Assembly (NCBI GenBank): GCA_039583695.1
Contig: JAVKSL010000028.1
Coordinates: 1-31,991 of the forward strand
Direction of reading: 5' to 3'
DNA: 31,991 nt
Source: JAVKSL01 sp039583695
GTDB taxonomy: Bacteria > Actinomycetota > Acidimicrobiia > Acidimicrobiales > JAJPHD01
The notes under the pieces were generated by a model, which saw nothing but the letters and a program-made list of their open reading frames with translations, did not search any database and was not told the DNA's origin. Below, piece after piece: positions 29,688 through 31,991 of the stretch. Each line of letters begins with the position of its first letter. The first letter of the stretch is position 1. Both the position numbers and the translations under genes were made by a program.

Positions 29688-31148
29688 TCAGACGCTGCCG
29701 TTCAGGCCCTTGGCCACCCGTGCCCCGAGGTCGGGGTCCACCTGGCGCCAGTAGTCGATCACCCGGGGCACCACGTCGTCGTGAACGCCTCCATTGATGT
29801 GGTTCACGATGTTGGTGACCAGGTGCGCCCGGTCGGTCTCGCTGAGCACCTTGCGGTAAAGAGTGCCCGGCTGGCCGAAATCGTCGTCCTCGGAGTGCAA
29901 GGTGTGGGCCGACCGGACGATCTCCCCCTCCAGGTGGTAGCTGGGGTCCGCGTAGCGCTCGGCGTCTGCGCTCGGACCGCCGTAGCTGTTGGGGGCGTAC
30001 ACCGGCTGGTCGCCGCTGTGGTGGTAGCGCATCGGGCCGTCCTTGTTGTAGCTGTGGACGGGCACCACCGGCTGGTTGACCGGGAGCTGGAGGTAGTTGG
30101 GCCCGATGCGGTGGCGGTGGGTGTCGGGGTAGCTGAACAGGCGACCCTGGAGCATCTTGTCCGGGCTCGGCGCGATGCCGGGCACCATGTTGGCCGGCTC
30201 GAAGGCGGCCTGCTCGATCTGGGCGAAGTAGTTCTCCGGGTTGCGGTCCAGGACCAGGCGACCGATGGTGATCGGGGGGTAGTCCTCGTGCGGCCAGACC
30301 TTGGTCAAATCGAAGGGGTTGAAGCGGTAGTCCGCTGCGTCCTCGAAGCCCATGATCTGCATCTCGAGGCGCCATGCGGTGTGGTCTCCTGCCTTGATCG
30401 AGTCCCACAGGTCCCGCCGGTGGAAGTCGGGGTCCTCCGCTGTCATCGCCTTGGCGTCAGCATCGGTGAAGCTCTCGATGCCCTGGGTGGTCTTGAAGTG
30501 GTACTTGACCCAGAAGCGCTCGCCCCCGGCGTTCACCCACATGAAGGTGTGCGAGCCGTAGCCGTTCATGTGGCGGTAGGTGCGGGGGATGCCGCGGTCG
30601 CTCATGAGGAAGGTAACCTGGTGGGCAGAGTCGGGCGTCAGGGTCCAGAAGTCCCACATCATGTTGTGGTCGCGCAGGCCCGTGTCGGGCTGGCGCTTCT
30701 GGGAGTGGATGAAGTCGGAGAACTTGGAGGGGTCACGGATGAAGAAGATCGGCGTGTTGTTGCCCACCAGGTCGTAGTTGCCCTCCTGGGTGTAGAACTT
30801 GAGGGCGAAACCCCGGGGGTCCCGCACCGTGTCGGCGTAGCCCTGCTCGCCGGCAACCGTCGAGAAGCGGGCCAGGGCCGGGGTGCGGGTGCCCTTGCGC
30901 AAGAAGTCGGCCTTGCACCACTGGCTCACGTCCTCGGTGATCTCGAGGAACCCGAAGGCGCCGGCTCCCTTGGCGTGCACCACCCGCTCGGGCACGCGCT
31001 CGCGGTTGAACTGGGCCATCTTCTGGATCAGGTAGTGATCCTGGAGCAGGAGCGGACCGTCGGCGCCAACTGAGAGGGAGTAGTCGTCGCTGGGAGCGGC
31101 GATCCCCGCATCGGTCGTCGTGGGGGGGGCTTGGTGCTTATCGCTCAT
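29688..31148 (-). CDS. katA: monofunctional haem catalase
   Basis: The 486-residue enzyme disproportionates hydrogen peroxide. Its length fits the small-subunit (clade 3) catalases. RVVHAKGAGAFG contains the catalytic His58, GNNTPIFFIRDP carries the distal Asn, and RLFSYPDTHRHRIGPNY includes the proximal haem-ligand Tyr. The long RYRHMNGYGSHTF-like segment (here RTYRHMNGYGSHTFMWVN) is also typical. The ATG at 31148 follows AAGGAG at seven bases. It is divergent from a Fur-family gene, a common pairing in actinobacteria where the regulator represses the catalase until peroxide oxidises it. Confidence 0.96.
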   Translation of the reverse strand: MSDKHQAPPTTTDAGIAAPSDDYSLSVGADGPLLLQDHYLIQKMAQFNRERVPERVVHAKGAGAFGFLEITEDVSQWCKADFLRKGTRTPALARFSTVAGEQGYADTVRDPRGFALKFYTQEGNYDLVGNNTPIFFIRDPSKFSDFIHSQKRQPDTGLRDHNMMWDFWTLTPDSAHQVTFLMSDRGIPRTYRHMNGYGSHTFMWVNAGGERFWVKYHFKTTQGIESFTDADAKAMTAEDPDFHRRDLWDSIKAGDHTAWRLEMQIMGFEDAADYRFNPFDLTKVWPHEDYPPITIGRLVLDRNPENYFAQIEQAAFEPANMVPGIAPSPDKMLQGRLFSYPDTHRHRIGPNYLQLPVNQPVVPVHSYNKDGPMRYHHSGDQPVYAPNSYGGPSADAERYADPSYHLEGEIVRSAHTLHSEDDDFGQPGTLYRKVLSETDRAHLVTNIVNHINGGVHDDVVPRVIDYWRQVDPDLGARVAKGLNGSV

Positions 31149-31189
31149 GTGCTACTCCTTCGTGATCCGTACTTCTGCTTGTTTCGGAC

Positions 31190-31220
31190 CCAGTCTAGGT
31201 CCAAGACTGGAACCTGTCCA
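31190..31220 (-). promoter_or_regulatory. catalase promoter with overlapping operator
   Basis: On the minus strand TGGACA (31215-31220), a 17-base spacer and TAGACT (31192-31197) form the promoter. CCAGTCT-N7-AGACTGG (31190-31210) is a perfect inverted repeat that covers the -10 and half of the spacer, a good position for a repressor such as the divergent Fur-family protein. Confidence 0.7.
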
Positions 31221-31238
31221 GCCTCAGGACCGATATTG

Positions 31239-31267
31239 TTCACAAAACGTGCCAGATAAGTTAGGAT
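31239..31267 (+). promoter_or_regulatory. promoter of the Fur-family gene
   Basis: TTCACA (31239-31244), a 17-base spacer and TAGGAT (31262-31267) precede the regulator gene. The leader would be about 50 bases long and includes GGGAGG at 31313-31318. Confidence 0.55.
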
Positions 31268-31325
31268 GCCCTGTGACTTGTCCGGAAGGTCCGGGCACGC
31301 ATCGAGATGATCGGGAGGGCACGCC

Positions 31326-31760
31326 ATCAGCGAGCTAGTCGAGCGACTGCGCCAGCGTGACTGGCGGATGACCGCCCAGCGCCGGGTGGTCGCCGAGGTG
31401 CTGGTGGGCGACCATGTCCACCTGTCCGCCGAGGCGGTGCACACTCTCGCCCAGGCGCGCCTTCCGGAGATCAGCCTGGCCACCGTGTACAACACCCTCA
31501 ACGAGCTGGTGGCCATGGGTGAGGTGCTCGAGGTCTCGGCCGGGATCGGTCCCAAGCGCTACGACCCCAACGTGGAGGTCGCCCACCAGCACCTCGTCTG
31601 CGTGGGCTGCGGGGCGCTGCGCGATGTGATGCCCGTGGGGGAGGCGGGTCTCGCCCTGCCCCCCGACCAGCGGCACGGTTTCCGCCTGTTGGACGTGGAC
31701 ATCGTCTTCCGCGCTATGTGCGGCGATTGCGACTCAGGGGAGCGACTTCGTTCGGGATAG
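31326..31760 (+). CDS. Fur-family metalloregulator (CatR/PerR/Fur type)
   Basis: The protein has 144 residues if it begins at ATC 31326. The first helix ELVERLRQRDWRMTAQRRVVAEVL is a conserved part of the Fur DNA-binding domain. It is followed by EISLATVYNTLNELVAMGEV (recognition helix) and the dimerisation domain with AHQHLVCVGCG and MCGDC, two cysteine pairs for structural zinc. No ATG, GTG or TTG exists in frame before ATG 31368, which would cut off most of helix 1, and an in-frame TGA lies at 31308. ATC 31326 stands seven bases after GGGAGG. Either this is a rare start codon or the sequence contains an error. Divergence from katA suggests peroxide control. Confidence 0.85.
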   Translation: MSELVERLRQRDWRMTAQRRVVAEVLVGDHVHLSAEAVHTLAQARLPEISLATVYNTLNELVAMGEVLEVSAGIGPKRYDPNVEVAHQHLVCVGCGALRDVMPVGEAGLALPPDQRHGFRLLDVDIVFRAMCGDCDSGERLRSG

Positions 31761-31814
31761 CGGCGCGCAATGTCGAGGCCGATGACACAGTCACGGATCC
31801 GCTTTCAGAACGGC

Positions 31815-31991
31815 CTACAGGCTCGTGGTCTCTCCGATGAAGCGGATCACTGGGTGGTCCAGCTCCTCCTCGTCCCAGAGCACGAGCCACTCCGAGCCAG
31901 CGGCCGGCCGGAGCATCGCCCACATGCCATTGGTGAAGCGACGACGCTTCGCTCGAGGGTCGACAGGCTCGGCCTCTATCCAGTCGAGGCA
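31815..31991 (-). CDS. 3' end of an unidentified gene
   Basis: A frame open from the window edge to a TAG at 31815-31817 encodes 58 residues, including RRFTNGMWAMLRPAAGSEWLVLWDEE and a final FIGETTSL. The residue composition and acidic-tryptophan pattern look like a real small protein. I do not recognise the family. It converges with the Fur-family gene, 54 bases away. The start lies outside the window. Confidence 0.55.
   Translation of the reverse strand, partial: CLDWIEAEPVDPRAKRRRFTNGMWAMLRPAAGSEWLVLWDEEELDHPVIRFIGETTSL

Noticed and set aside
29631..31073. A 480-codon plus-strand frame antisense to the catalase, starting at a GTG next to AAAAGGAGGT
   Set aside because: The catalase on the other strand is unmistakable. 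The frame is a by-product of strong GC bias at codon positions, its composition is Val/Gly/His-rich without motifs, and the SD-like bases overlap the GTG, leaving no spacing.
31307..31360. 17-codon ORF before the Fur-family gene as a fourth leader ORF
   Set aside because: Its stop lies eight bases before ATG 31368 without overlap, and the GGGAGG lies inside it, better placed for ATC 31326.

Overview
The window is a stretch of ordinary chromosome from a very GC-rich Gram-positive actinobacterium (Actinomycetota). I cannot name the genus. The pointers are a PafB/PafC pair of WYL regulators, a FolP2-like dihydropteroate-synthase paralogue, an Rpf-type muralytic protein with LysM domains, GTG starts on many genes, and many genes whose start codon lies only 6-9 nt after a TAnnnT -10 hexamer. 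That last spacing is the signature of leaderless transcripts, which are common in this phylum. Coding density is high, with genes on both strands. I see no transposase, integrase, phage gene or CRISPR array.

Layout, left to right. At 2-2105 there are a possible gene tail, an FAD-dependent ferredoxin-reductase-like enzyme and a RibD C-terminal-type reductase. At 2150-4955 (minus) lies an overlapping operon pafB-pafC-folP2. At 5106-8070 come a CtaG-type cytochrome oxidase assembly factor and the GTPase TypA/BipA. At 8083-10107 is an arsenic module: arsR diverges from a 14-codon leader ORF, acr3 and arsC, around a dense repeat operator. At 10143-14311 are a 10-bp minisatellite, a carboxyltransferase, a DUF4232-like lipoprotein, a BrkB/YihY membrane protein and a SEC-C methionine aminopeptidase. 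At 14385-19777 are two cupredoxin-like lipoproteins flanking a GH15 glycosidase, an ABC-F ATPase and a metallo-beta-lactamase-fold hydrolase. At 19846-22105 phoU diverges from a phosphate-permease-like MFS transporter. At 22151-25075 larC and larB diverge from pheA. At 25368-27267 are a 9-codon leader ORF, zwf and tRNA-Ser(UGA). At 27484-29532 are the Rpf/LysM protein, a 15-codon leader ORF and an O-methyltransferase. At 29688-31760 a catalase diverges from a Fur-family regulator. The last 177 bases hold the 3' end of an unidentified minus-strand gene.

Regulatory logic is unusually readable. Divergent pairs place a regulator beside its likely target: arsR/acr3, phoU/phosphate transporter and fur/catalase. 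Three genes (acr3, zwf, the methyltransferase) are each preceded by a tiny ORF with its own strong Shine-Dalgarno, and the stop of each tiny ORF overlaps the downstream start codon as NTGA. At least seven other genes look leaderless, and one divergent pair appears to share a single palindromic -10 element.

The most interesting points are these recurring mini-ORF leaders, the symmetric bidirectional -10, the three 18-bp-phased operator repeats of the ars promoter, two cupredoxin-fold lipoproteins that have lost most copper ligands, a Fur homologue with no canonical start codon for its conserved first helix, the pafBC-folP2 coupling, and several minisatellites. Nothing here is proven to be a new system. 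All family names come from reading the translated sequence, without database searches.
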